Positions 33,024 through 41,121 of a DNA stretch of 61,829 bases are shown here, one piece after another (position 1 is the stretch's first letter; every line of letters begins with the position of its first letter). The position numbers and the translations under genes are program-made. Under the pieces are notes generated by a model. It was not told the DNA's origin and ran no database searches. It saw only the letters and a list, made by a program, of their open reading frames with translations. This stretch comes from Aurantimonas sp. 22II-16-19i (lineage in GTDB: Bacteria > Pseudomonadota > Alphaproteobacteria > Rhizobiales > Rhizobiaceae): NCBI RefSeq assembly GCF_002088275.1, contig NZ_AQQS01000034.1:1-61829 (forward strand). The letters run 5' to 3'.

Positions 33024-33681
33024 ACCGCCTCGCCACATCCGCGCCGCCGGGTTGGCGCCGGCGGCGGCACCACACCATCGCCCGCTTCCGCCTTCTGCAG
33101 CTGAGCGAATCGCGCCCTACGATCTCTGGATTCTCGGGACGGGGCCCTACCGCATTCACACATCTTGTCCGGTTCTTCGTCGGCAGTTCGTGCTGGCGGC
33201 ATCGGCGCCGGTTGAAGGTCGCGGAGATCGAAGTTTCGTCATCCCGGGCTTGACCCGGGATCCATTCCAAATCATCGACGCCGCAACGACAGACCGATCC
33301 GAAGTCGTTGAATCTTGTAGAGCGATTAACTGGTTCCAAGGCAGAGGAATGGATCCCGGGTCAAGCCCGGGATGACGAAGCTCTCATGCTTTGACCGGAT
33401 CTGCGACGTCGAACCGGAGAAAAGGCGGCCGCTCGTTCGTGTCCGAAAGGAGATGTTTAGATCTTGTCGGAACGGGGCCCGAGAATGACGACGCGTCGGG
33501 GCTGGCGCCTGCCGTTTCTGCACCCCGGCGTTCGCAGCTTCCTGACGGGACGAAAGCCAATCCATAAAATTCACACCTGTTGACAAAAATCATTAGTTGC
33601 GCCCGCATCGCGACAAATCTCATCACGGCTTGGTGAAGCACAGAATTGTCACCCGGGCGGATTTGCCCGAATCATGGGCGC
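33024..33681 (+). other. Long intergenic region with repeat copy 2
   Basis: No gene is supported in 658 bases. It holds the second palindromic repeat (33237-33380). Open frames on the minus strand in 33326-33641 partly encode the repeat-derived peptide SFVIPGLTRDPF and are not genes. A stretch around 33560-33620 is AT-richer than the surroundings and contains TTGACA at 33580-33585, possibly part of the promoter of the desaturase gene, but no good -10 box follows. Confidence 0.5.
33237..33380 (+). repeat. Palindromic repeat, copy 2
   Basis: Left arm 33237-33275 and right arm 33343-33380 are inverted copies, almost perfect, with the core ATCCCGGGCTTGACCCGGGA and CCATTCCAAATC next to it. The arms match copy 1 at 31628-31769 closely, while the 67-base middle does not. 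The two copies bracket the sarcosine-oxidase-like gene at about 105 and 213 bases from its ends. Confidence 0.87.
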
Positions 33682-34644
33682 ATGAGCCAGTCGCCCGCAA
33701 TCACAGCAGAACCCTTCCGCCGCGGCCGCGCCATCGAGTGGCCGACGCTCTGCCTCGCCATCGCGATCTACGCGATCTGGGGCGCGCTGACCTTCTGGCA
33801 CGCGGCGATCCCGCTGCTCCTCCTGGTGCCGGCGGCGGCCTGGACCATCGCCTGGCACGGCTCCCTGCAGCACGAGATCATCCACGGCCATCCCACCCGC
33901 TGGCGCCGGCTGAACCGGGCGCTCGGCTTCGTGCCCCTGTCCCTGTGGGTGCCCTTCGCGCGCTACCGAACGCTGCATCTCAGCCACCACCGCGACGAGC
34001 GGCTGACCGATCCCCTCGACGACCCGGAATCCTTCTACTGGACCGATGCGGACTGGGAGAAGCTCAGCCCCATCGCCCGCGGCCTCGTCGAGGCGCAGAC
34101 CTGCCTCGCCGGGCGGCTGGTCATCGGCCCGGCCTGGTCGATCCTGCGGTTCCTCGGCGCGGAAATCCGCGCCGTCAGCTCCGGCGACCGGGTCGTCGCG
34201 AAGATCTGGGGGCGCCATCTCCTCGGCTGTGCCGCCGTCTTCGCCTGGCTGTGGGGCGTCTGCGGCCTCTCGCCGCTCGCCTATCTTCTGATCTTCGTCT
34301 ATCCGGGCACGGCGCTGCAGCTGGTGCGCTCCTTCGCCGAGCACAAGGCGGAAGGCACGGTCTCCAAGCGCACCGCGGTGGTGGAGGCCTCGCCGGTCCT
34401 GTCGCTGCTGTTCCTCAACAACAATCTCCACGCCGCCCACCATGCCCATCCGACCCTGCCGTGGTACCGTCTTCCGGCGTGGTATCGCGACAACCGCGCG
34501 GCGCTGCTCGGCGCCAATGGCGGCCTGCGCTATGCCGGTTACCGGGACGTCTTCCGGCGCTTCTTCCTGGCGCCCCACGATCGCCCGGCCCATCCGCTCG
34601 GCCGGGTGCCGCAGGTGACGCGGGGCGGCGAGGCGCCGGCCTGA
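33682..34644 (+). CDS. Membrane fatty acid desaturase family protein
   Basis: Membrane di-iron enzyme of 320 residues. Three histidine boxes are present: HEIIH at 64-68, HLSHH at 99-103 and HAAHH at 250-254, with hydrophobic segments between. NNLHAAHHAHPTLPWYRLP is typical of acyl-lipid desaturases and of carotenoid or alkane hydroxylase relatives in this fold. The substrate could be a fatty acyl chain or another lipid. ATG 33682 is preferred (MSQSPAITAEPFRRGR); an earlier in-frame GTG-type start at 33646 is possible. The next gene starts 25 bases after the stop. Confidence 0.8.
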   Translation: MSQSPAITAEPFRRGRAIEWPTLCLAIAIYAIWGALTFWHAAIPLLLLVPAAAWTIAWHGSLQHEIIHGHPTRWRRLNRALGFVPLSLWVPFARYRTLHLSHHRDERLTDPLDDPESFYWTDADWEKLSPIARGLVEAQTCLAGRLVIGPAWSILRFLGAEIRAVSSGDRVVAKIWGRHLLGCAAVFAWLWGVCGLSPLAYLLIFVYPGTALQLVRSFAEHKAEGTVSKRTAVVEASPVLSLLFLNNNLHAAHHAHPTLPWYRLPAWYRDNRAALLGANGGLRYAGYRDVFRRFFLAPHDRPAHPLGRVPQVTRGGEAPA

Positions 34645-34669
34645 GTCCAGGCGCAAGGAAAAGCCCCGC

Positions 34670-35479
34670 ATGAGCCGCATCGCCAGCCTCGCAATGTACG
34701 ACATGCCGTGGCTGGTAGGGGCGAACGACGCGCTGTGGGCCGCCATCGCCCGGCGCCTGCGGGCGAGCGGCCTCGAGGATGGTCCGGCCCGGCTCGAGCG
34801 GCAGCGTGCCCTGATGGAGGTCTGGCGCGACCCGGATCTCCTCCTCGCCCAGACCTGCGGCTATCCGCTGATGACGGCTCTTGCGGGTCAAGTCACGCCC
34901 ATTGCTGCGCCCATCTACGCCTGGCCGGGCTGCTCCGGCGCCCGCCACTGCAGCCTGATCGTCGTGGCGCAAGGCGCGCCCTTCGAGACGCTCGCCGACC
35001 TTCGCGGCCGCCGGGTCGCGATGAACGGAGCGGATTCCAATTCCGGCATGAACCTTTTGCGCCACGCCGTCGCGGGCCTTGCGGAGGGCGGGCGGTTCTT
35101 CGGCAAGGTCGTCGTCACCGGCAGCCATCTCGCCAGCCTCGACCATGTCGGGCGCGGCGAGGCGGACGTCGCCGCCATCGACTGCGTGAGCTTCGGCCTC
35201 GCCGCCCGCCATCGCCCGGCGCTCGTCGCGGGCCTTCGGGTGATCGGCGAGACGGCGACGAGCCCGGCGCTGCCCTTCGTCACCCGGGCCGGCGCTTCGA
35301 CGCAAGAGGTTGCGGCGCTCCGGAGGGCGCTCGCCGGCGCGATCGCCGATCCGGACGCCGCCGAGGCCGTCGCGGCGCTGGGGCTGATCGGGATCGAACC
35401 GGTCGAAACATCCGACTACGCCGTCGTCCTCGACTACGAGCGCGAGGCAGTCGCGGCAGGCTACCCGACCCTTCGCTGA
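34670..35479 (+). CDS. PhnD-like binding protein without signal peptide
   Basis: A 269-residue protein of the phosphate/phosphite/phosphonate (PhnD/SsuA-like) periplasmic-binding fold. LLLAQTCGYPLMT, the loop RGRRVAMNGADSNSGMNLLRHAV with the ligand-binding Ser, and GSHLASLDHVGRGEADVAAIDC match the family. There is no N-terminal signal sequence and no transporter subunits nearby, so it is probably cytoplasmic or a sensor-like version. GCAAGGAAAAGC precedes the ATG. It lies right after the desaturase gene and may be cotranscribed with it. Confidence 0.7.
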   Translation: MSRIASLAMYDMPWLVGANDALWAAIARRLRASGLEDGPARLERQRALMEVWRDPDLLLAQTCGYPLMTALAGQVTPIAAPIYAWPGCSGARHCSLIVVAQGAPFETLADLRGRRVAMNGADSNSGMNLLRHAVAGLAEGGRFFGKVVVTGSHLASLDHVGRGEADVAAIDCVSFGLAARHRPALVAGLRVIGETATSPALPFVTRAGASTQEVAALRRALAGAIADPDAAEAVAALGLIGIEPVETSDYAVVLDYEREAVAAGYPTLR

Positions 35480-35531
35480 CGAAGGCGCCGGATCCCGGCG
35501 GTCCGCCGTCGGGTTCCGCCCAAGGCCCTTT

Positions 35532-37223
35532 TCAGCGCTCGCCCGTCGTCTCGAACAGCCGCTGCACGGTCCGCTGCAGCAGCGCCGGCAGGGTCTCGAA
35601 GGCGTAGCCGGCATGCAGCCGCTCGAGCTTCTGGTGGAACTCGCGCCCCCACGGGCCGATATTGATCACCGGAAAGGTCGAAAGCTCGGCACCCGGCCGG
35701 TCGACGAAGGCCGGCGAAGGCGTGTTGGCGGCGACGAGTTCCAGCCCGTCCGGGTGGTGGCCGAGAAAGCTCATGTCGGAAATGCCGGAGAAGAACTGGC
35801 GGATGCCGATGGTCTCGCCGCACTCCGCCGCGATTTCCGTTGCCGCGCGCCGCGCAGCCGCCTCCAGCGCCCGGTCCGCGGCGCGGTCCGGATGAAGATG
35901 CACCGCCGGATAATGCAGCCCGGCAAAGCCCACCACGACGGCCGGACCCTCGATCCCGGCGCGCCGCGCCAAGGCGTCGACGAGCGGCGGCGTCGCCGCA
36001 AAGGGGTTGTCGTCGTCACGCGCTTCAGTCGCGGCCGGGCCGGCTGCGTCCGCTCCGCCGTCGCCCTTGCCGGCAGCCAGCTCCCGCAGCGCCGCGAAGG
36101 TCAGGATCTTCGCCGGATGGCGCGCCGGCGCAGCGCCCGGAAACCGCGCGGCCGAGGCGGCATAGCGCTCGACCGCCCGCTCCATCGCCGCGCCGACGGC
36201 CGCCTGGAACAGCGCGAACACCTCCGCCGGCGTGCGGCGCTGGGTGAGGATGTTGAAGGCCAGCCACAGCCGGTCCGGCATGGTGACGTCGTAGCGCTCG
36301 CGAAAAGCGGCAAGGCTGAGGCAGACCGGCGGGGCGCTGGCCTCCCCGTCGATGCTCTCGGCCATGTCGACATTGGCCTCGATCTCCCGGACGATCTCGG
36401 CTGCGGCAAGGCTGGCGCTGAACCCCTCGAAGGGATAGCCGGCATGGGCCGGCCGGCCGACCACATAGGCGAAGGGCAGGAGTTTGCCGACCGAGCCGAG
36501 GAACACGGAGCGCCCGGCCGAGCCGTCGTGGAGATCGCTCGAGGCGTCGAGATTGATCGCGCCGACGATGTCGAGGTCCCATTCCCGCGCCAGCGCCGGC
36601 AGGTCGCCCCGCACCGAACGCATGCCGCGCGAGCGGTTCTCCTCGTCCGGCGTCGCGATCAGGAGGAGGTTGCCCTCCGGCGCATCGCTCAGCGCAAAAG
36701 CCTCGAGGACGGCAATGCCGGCAGCAATACCGCTCTTCATGTCGAGGATGCCGCGGCCGGGCAGGAAATCTTCGCCCGAAAGATCGCGCGCCGCGAGCCG
36801 CTCGGCCTCGGTCTCGGCATGAGCCAGCTCTTCGCGCAGCGTTTCCCGAAGCGCGAAGGGGTTGCAGGCGAGCGGGGCGAGGGCGCCGTAATTCTCGGTG
36901 CCGACCGTGTCGAAATGGCCGGCGAGCACCAGCGTCCGCCGCCCCAGTCCCGGCCCCCGTCCACGCACCAGCGCGGCGACGCTGGAGCAGCCGGGAAGGC
37001 CGGCTGTGGGCAGCAGCCGCAGCTGGTCCGGCCGGTCCCGGAAACAGGTGAGTTCGCCGAGGAAGGCATGAAGGCGCGGGCCGAAGGCCGCCTCGCCGGA
37101 ACTGCCGGTCACGCTCGGCCAGGCGGTCAGCTCGAGGGTGATCTCGCGAACCCGGTCGAACCACGCTCCGCCCTGCCGGCCCGACGCGTCGCCGCTCTGC
37201 CTGCCCGACGTCTCGCCGCTCAC
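35532..37223 (-). CDS. RocB-like M20 family peptidase
   Basis: A 563-residue zinc peptidase of the M20 family, long form similar to RocB of arginine use. LVLAGHFDTVG gives the first metal His and the catalytic Asp, GRGILDMKSGIAAGI the bridging Asp, TPDEENRSRGMRS the catalytic and metal Glu pair, and SFLGHHPDG a C-terminal His. Its size and the ARDLSGEDFLPGRGILDMK stretch set it apart from ordinary 400-residue M20 enzymes. GTG 37223 overlaps the stop of the ABC ATPase gene as GTGA, so it is the last gene of the transporter operon and probably cleaves an imported peptide or acyl-amino acid. Confidence 0.82.
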   Translation of the reverse strand: MSGETSGRQSGDASGRQGGAWFDRVREITLELTAWPSVTGSSGEAAFGPRLHAFLGELTCFRDRPDQLRLLPTAGLPGCSSVAALVRGRGPGLGRRTLVLAGHFDTVGTENYGALAPLACNPFALRETLREELAHAETEAERLAARDLSGEDFLPGRGILDMKSGIAAGIAVLEAFALSDAPEGNLLLIATPDEENRSRGMRSVRGDLPALAREWDLDIVGAINLDASSDLHDGSAGRSVFLGSVGKLLPFAYVVGRPAHAGYPFEGFSASLAAAEIVREIEANVDMAESIDGEASAPPVCLSLAAFRERYDVTMPDRLWLAFNILTQRRTPAEVFALFQAAVGAAMERAVERYAASAARFPGAAPARHPAKILTFAALRELAAGKGDGGADAAGPAATEARDDDNPFAATPPLVDALARRAGIEGPAVVVGFAGLHYPAVHLHPDRAADRALEAAARRAATEIAAECGETIGIRQFFSGISDMSFLGHHPDGLELVAANTPSPAFVDRPGAELSTFPVINIGPWGREFHQKLERLHAGYAFETLPALLQRTVQRLFETTGER

Positions 37224-39280
37224 GCCGCACCACCCTGCGATGCCGCAGCGAGCTCCGGCGCCGGGCTGCGGCTGAGCTTGCCCCGCGGCAGGTGGCAGCG
37301 GATGGCGTGGCCCTCGCCGTCGGCGGTGAAGGCTGGTTCCTCGGTCTCGCAGATCGGCCCGAACTTCCTCGGGCAGCGGGTGTTGAAGACGCAGCCCGTC
37401 GGCGGGTCGACCGGGCTCGGGATCGGGCCCTCCAGCCGGATGCGCGTGCCGCGTTCGCCGGTGACGGTCGGGGCGGCCGAGAGCAGCGCCTCGGTATAGG
37501 GATGGTGCGGGCCTTCGAGCACGCTGCGCGCCGGGCCGATCTCCATCAGCCGGCCGAGATACATCACCGCGATCCGGTCCGACAGGTGCCGCACGACGCC
37601 GAGATCGTGGGAGATCAGGATGTAGCTGACATGGCGCTCGCCCTGCAGCTCGGTCAACAGGTTGAGCACCGCCGACTGCACCGAGACGTCGAGCGCCGAG
37701 GTCGGCTCGTCGCAGACGATGACGCGGGGATCGGCGGCGAAGGCCCGGGCGACGGCGACGCGCTGCTTCATGCCGCCGGAGAGCTGGCGGGGTTTTGCCG
37801 GCAGCTGGCGGGGCGTCAGCCGCACCGCTTCCAGGAGCTTCACCACCCGCTCGTCGCGCGCCTTGCCGGCAAGGCCGGCCAGCCGGCCGACGGCCCGGCC
37901 GATGAGATATTTCACCGAATGGGCGCGGTTCAGCGCCGAATCCGGATTCTGGAAGATGATCTGGATCGCCTTCACCGCCTCGCGCGGCCGCTGGTGGACG
38001 CTGGCCGGCAGCGTTGTCCCGTCGAGGCTGATGGCGCCGCCCGCATCGTGCTCGGCAAGGCCGAGGACGAGATTGGCGAGGGTCGACTTGCCGGAACCGG
38101 ATTCCCCGACGAGGCCCAGCGTCTCGCCGGGGTCGAGGGTCAGCGAGACGTCCCGCAGCGCCTGGACGCGGCGGTTGCCGGGCAGGCTGTAGGTCTTCGA
38201 CAGATGCTCGAGCCTGAGCACCGGTTCGACGTTCGGCCCCCGCTCCGGCAGGTTGACCGGCGGCGCCTCGCTCATGCGCGGCAGATCGTCCACCCGGTCG
38301 TGGAAATGGCAGCGGCTGCCGCGTCCGTTGCCGACGTCGTAGAGCGGCGGCGCCTCGGTGCGGCAGCGGTCCTCGGCAAGGCCGCAGCGCGGCGCGAAGA
38401 CGCAGCCCTCGGTGATCGAGCCCGGCACCGGCGGGAAGCCCGGAATGTTGTCGAGCGCCGGCCCGCCCTTGAAGCCGGCCCGCGGCAGGCAGCGCAAGAG
38501 CCCGGCGGTGTAGGGATGGCGCGGATCGGCAAACAGCGCCCGCGCCGGGCCCTCCTCGACCAGCTTGCCGGCATAGAGCACGCCGACGCGGTTGCACAGC
38601 GAGGCGACGGCGGCGAGATTGTGGCTGATGAACAGGACGGCGGCGCCGAATTCCTGGCGCAGCGTGTCGACGAGGTCGAGCACCTCGGCCTCGATCGTCG
38701 CGTCGAGGCCGGTGGTCGGCTCGTCGAGGATCAGCAGCGCCGGGTCCTTGGCCAGCGCCATGGCGATGACGACGCGCTGCTGCATGCCGCCCGACAGCTG
38801 GTGCGGGAAGCTCGCCATCACCCGGGCCGGATCGGAGATCCGCACCCGGCCGAGCATCGCCTCGCCGCGCTCCCGCGCCTCGGCTCCGGAGGCGCCGAGG
38901 ATCTCGAACACCTCGGCCATCTGGCGGCCGACGGTGAGCGAGGGATTGAGCGCCTTGCCGGGGTCCTGGAACACCATGGCGACGTCGTTCGCCCGCATGG
39001 CCCGCAGCGCCGCGGCGCCGAGCTCCATCACGTCCTTTCCGGCGACCCGCGCATGGCCGCCCGAGATCCGGCCGTTCGGCGGCAGGACGCGCTGCAGCGC
39101 CAGCGCCACGGTGGACTTGCCGGAGCCGCTCTCGCCGACGAGCCCGTAGGCCTCACCGCGCTCGATCCTCAGGCTGACGTCGGAGAGCACCGGCAGGTCG
39201 CGGCCGCGCACCGTATAGGCGACGCTCAGCCTCGAGAGTTCGAGCGCCGGGCTCGATGCGGAGGGGGTGCGATCGGTCAT
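37220..39280 (-). CDS. Fused double ATPase of a peptide-type ABC transporter (DppD-DppF)
   Basis: One 686-residue protein carrying two complete oligopeptide-type ATPase domains. The first half has GESGSGKST, LSGGMQQR and LLILDEPTTGLD plus the C-terminal cysteine-rich oligopeptide/dipeptide domain (EGCVFAPRCGLAEDRC). The second half has GESGSGKST, LSGGMKQR, VIVCDEPTSALD and a second such cysteine motif (GCVFNTRCPRKFGPIC). The split Cys motifs suggest iron-sulfur binding, as in DppD. ATG 39280 overlaps the DppC-like stop (ATGA). GsiA-like double ATPases exist in peptide systems. Confidence 0.9.
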   Translation of the reverse strand: MTDRTPSASSPALELSRLSVAYTVRGRDLPVLSDVSLRIERGEAYGLVGESGSGKSTVALALQRVLPPNGRISGGHARVAGKDVMELGAAALRAMRANDVAMVFQDPGKALNPSLTVGRQMAEVFEILGASGAEARERGEAMLGRVRISDPARVMASFPHQLSGGMQQRVVIAMALAKDPALLILDEPTTGLDATIEAEVLDLVDTLRQEFGAAVLFISHNLAAVASLCNRVGVLYAGKLVEEGPARALFADPRHPYTAGLLRCLPRAGFKGGPALDNIPGFPPVPGSITEGCVFAPRCGLAEDRCRTEAPPLYDVGNGRGSRCHFHDRVDDLPRMSEAPPVNLPERGPNVEPVLRLEHLSKTYSLPGNRRVQALRDVSLTLDPGETLGLVGESGSGKSTLANLVLGLAEHDAGGAISLDGTTLPASVHQRPREAVKAIQIIFQNPDSALNRAHSVKYLIGRAVGRLAGLAGKARDERVVKLLEAVRLTPRQLPAKPRQLSGGMKQRVAVARAFAADPRVIVCDEPTSALDVSVQSAVLNLLTELQGERHVSYILISHDLGVVRHLSDRIAVMYLGRLMEIGPARSVLEGPHHPYTEALLSAAPTVTGERGTRIRLEGPIPSPVDPPTGCVFNTRCPRKFGPICETEEPAFTADGEGHAIRCHLPRGKLSRSPAPELAAASQGGAA

Positions 39281-40155
39281 TCGGCGAGCGCCCGCTGCAG
39301 TCCTTCGGCGACGAGGTTGACGCCCACCACCAGCGAGGCCGTCGCGACGGTCGCCGGTACGACGGTCCACCAGAAGCCGCCGACGAGGACGCCGTAGTTC
39401 TCGGCGATGGCGAGGCCCCAGTCGGGCGAGGGGGGCTGGACGCCGAAGCCGAGGAAGGAGAGCGAGGCGATGGTGAAGATCGCATAGCCGAGCCGCACCG
39501 TCGCCTCGACGATGATCGGCGGCCAGATGTTCGGCAGGATCTCCACGAACATGATGTGCAGGGCGCCCTCGCCGCGCAGCGAGGCGGCGGGGACGTAGTC
39601 GAGATGGCGCTCCGACAGCACCGCGGCGCGCACCGTGCGGGCGACCAGCGGCGTGAACACCAGCCCGACGACGACGATCACCGTCGGCGTCGACGGGCCG
39701 AGGGCGACGAGCACCATCAGGGCGACGATGATCAGCGGTAGCGACAGCATCACCTCGATCAGCCGGCCGACGATGGCGTCGACCCAGCCGCCGAAATAGC
39801 CCATGACGAGGCCGACCACGGTGCCGAGAACGGTGCCGAGCAGCGTCGCCAGCGGCGCGATGGTGAGGATGTCCCGCGCCCCGACGAGGACGCGGGAGAA
39901 CACGTCGCGGCCGATCTGGTCGGTGCCGAACCAGTGCGTCGCGGACGGCGGCGCCAGCGTGTCGAGGAGGTCGTCGGCGAGCGGATCATAGGGCACGAAG
40001 TGGGGGGCGAAGGCGGCGCAGAAGGCCCAGAACAGGACGATCGCCGCGCCGACGAGAAAGCCCGGGCTGCGCAAAAGGATCGCCGGCGTCGAGCGGGCCT
40101 TCTTCTGCGGCGGCGGGGCGGCGTTCGCCTCGGCGGTTCCGGCGGCCGCGCTCAT
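39277..40155 (-). CDS. Peptide-type ABC transporter permease, DppC-like
   Basis: Inner-membrane permease of 292 residues, with an N-terminal cytoplasmic tail (PPPQKKARST) and six hydrophobic segments. HWFGTDQIGRDVFSRVLVGARDIL is the classic DppC signature, and the coupling helix shows as RAAVLSERHLDYVPAASLRGE. GFGVQPPSPDWG closes the domain. The start overlaps the DppB-like stop and the stop overlaps the fused ATPase start, both as ATGA. Confidence 0.88.
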   Translation of the reverse strand: MSAAAGTAEANAAPPPQKKARSTPAILLRSPGFLVGAAIVLFWAFCAAFAPHFVPYDPLADDLLDTLAPPSATHWFGTDQIGRDVFSRVLVGARDILTIAPLATLLGTVLGTVVGLVMGYFGGWVDAIVGRLIEVMLSLPLIIVALMVLVALGPSTPTVIVVVGLVFTPLVARTVRAAVLSERHLDYVPAASLRGEGALHIMFVEILPNIWPPIIVEATVRLGYAIFTIASLSFLGFGVQPPSPDWGLAIAENYGVLVGGFWWTVVPATVATASLVVGVNLVAEGLQRALAE

Positions 40156-41117
40156 CGGCCGAGCTCCGCCCGCAGCCGCGGGTTGAGCATGACGGTGATG
40201 CAGTCGGCGACCAGCGTCGCGACGATGAAGAAGGCGCCGATGGTCAGAATGCCGGCCTGCAGCATGGCAAAATCCTTGGCTTTCGCGGCGCTGAGCACGA
40301 GGTTGCCGATGCCCTGGTAGCGGAACAGCGCCTCGACCACGACGAGGCCGCCCAGCGCATAGCCGGTCTGGGCGGCGACGACGGTGATGGTCGGCACCAG
40401 CGCGTTGCGCAGGACGTGGCGGGTGAGGACGGTGCGCCACGGCAGGCCTTTCAGGATCGCCGTGCGGGTATAGTCCGAGGACAGCGCCTCGATCGTGCCG
40501 GCGCGCGCCATGCGGGCGATGTAGCCGAACAGGACGATGACCAGCGGCAGCGCCGGCAGGATCAGGTGTTCCAGCTGGACGAGCGGCCCCGCCCCCTCCG
40601 GCCAGGTCGCCGACAGCGGCAGCCATCTGAGGATGACCGCGAAGATCAGGATCAGCGCGATCGCCGAGACGAATTCCGGGATCACCGTCAGGGAGAGGCT
40701 CGCCACCGAGATGAACCGGTCGACCGGCTTGCCGGCGTTCAGCGCCGCGAGGACGCCGGCGCCGATCCCCAGTGGCACGACGATGGCGAAGATCACGCCG
40801 ACGAGCTTCAGAGAGCGCAGCAGCGCCTCGCCGACGAAGGGCGCCACCGGCGCCCGATAGGCGTAGGACTGCCCCATGTCGCCCTGGAGCATGTTGCCCA
40901 CCCAGGAGAGATAGACCTCCACGGGCGGGCGGTCGGCTCCGAGCTCGGCGTTCAGCGAGGCCACCGCCCGCGCGTCGGCGAGCGGCCCGAGGATCGCCCG
41001 GCCGGGATCGCCGGGCAGCACCTGCGCGCCGAGAAACACCACGACGCTGACCAGCCACAGCGTCAGGAGGCTGAGGACGAGCCGGCGCACGAGGAAGCGG
41101 CCGAACGCCGACTGCAT
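40152..41117 (-). CDS. Peptide-type ABC transporter permease, DppB-like
   Basis: Permease partner of 321 residues and six hydrophobic segments. The N-terminal FLVRRLVLSLLTLWLVSVVVF and VLPGDPGRAILG are typical DppB, followed by WVGNMLQGDMGQSYAYR and the coupling loop GTIEALSSDYTRTAILKGLP. It starts with ATG at 41117, directly downstream of the binding-protein gene, and overlaps dppC-like by ATGA. Confidence 0.88.
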   Translation of the reverse strand: MQSAFGRFLVRRLVLSLLTLWLVSVVVFLGAQVLPGDPGRAILGPLADARAVASLNAELGADRPPVEVYLSWVGNMLQGDMGQSYAYRAPVAPFVGEALLRSLKLVGVIFAIVVPLGIGAGVLAALNAGKPVDRFISVASLSLTVIPEFVSAIALILIFAVILRWLPLSATWPEGAGPLVQLEHLILPALPLVIVLFGYIARMARAGTIEALSSDYTRTAILKGLPWRTVLTRHVLRNALVPTITVVAAQTGYALGGLVVVEALFRYQGIGNLVLSAAKAKDFAMLQAGILTIGAFFIVATLVADCITVMLNPRLRAELGR

Positions 41118-41121
41118 CAAG

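Noticed and set aside
31628-33380. The two palindromic repeats as ends of a transposon carrying the oxidase gene
   Set aside because: No transposase is present, each copy is itself a complete palindrome, and such repeats are common as single units, so a composite element cannot be claimed from this window.
33326-33641. Small minus-strand open frames in the long intergenic region
   Set aside because: Part of their translation (FVIPGLTRDPF) comes from the palindromic repeat, and the rest resembles no family and lacks a ribosome site.
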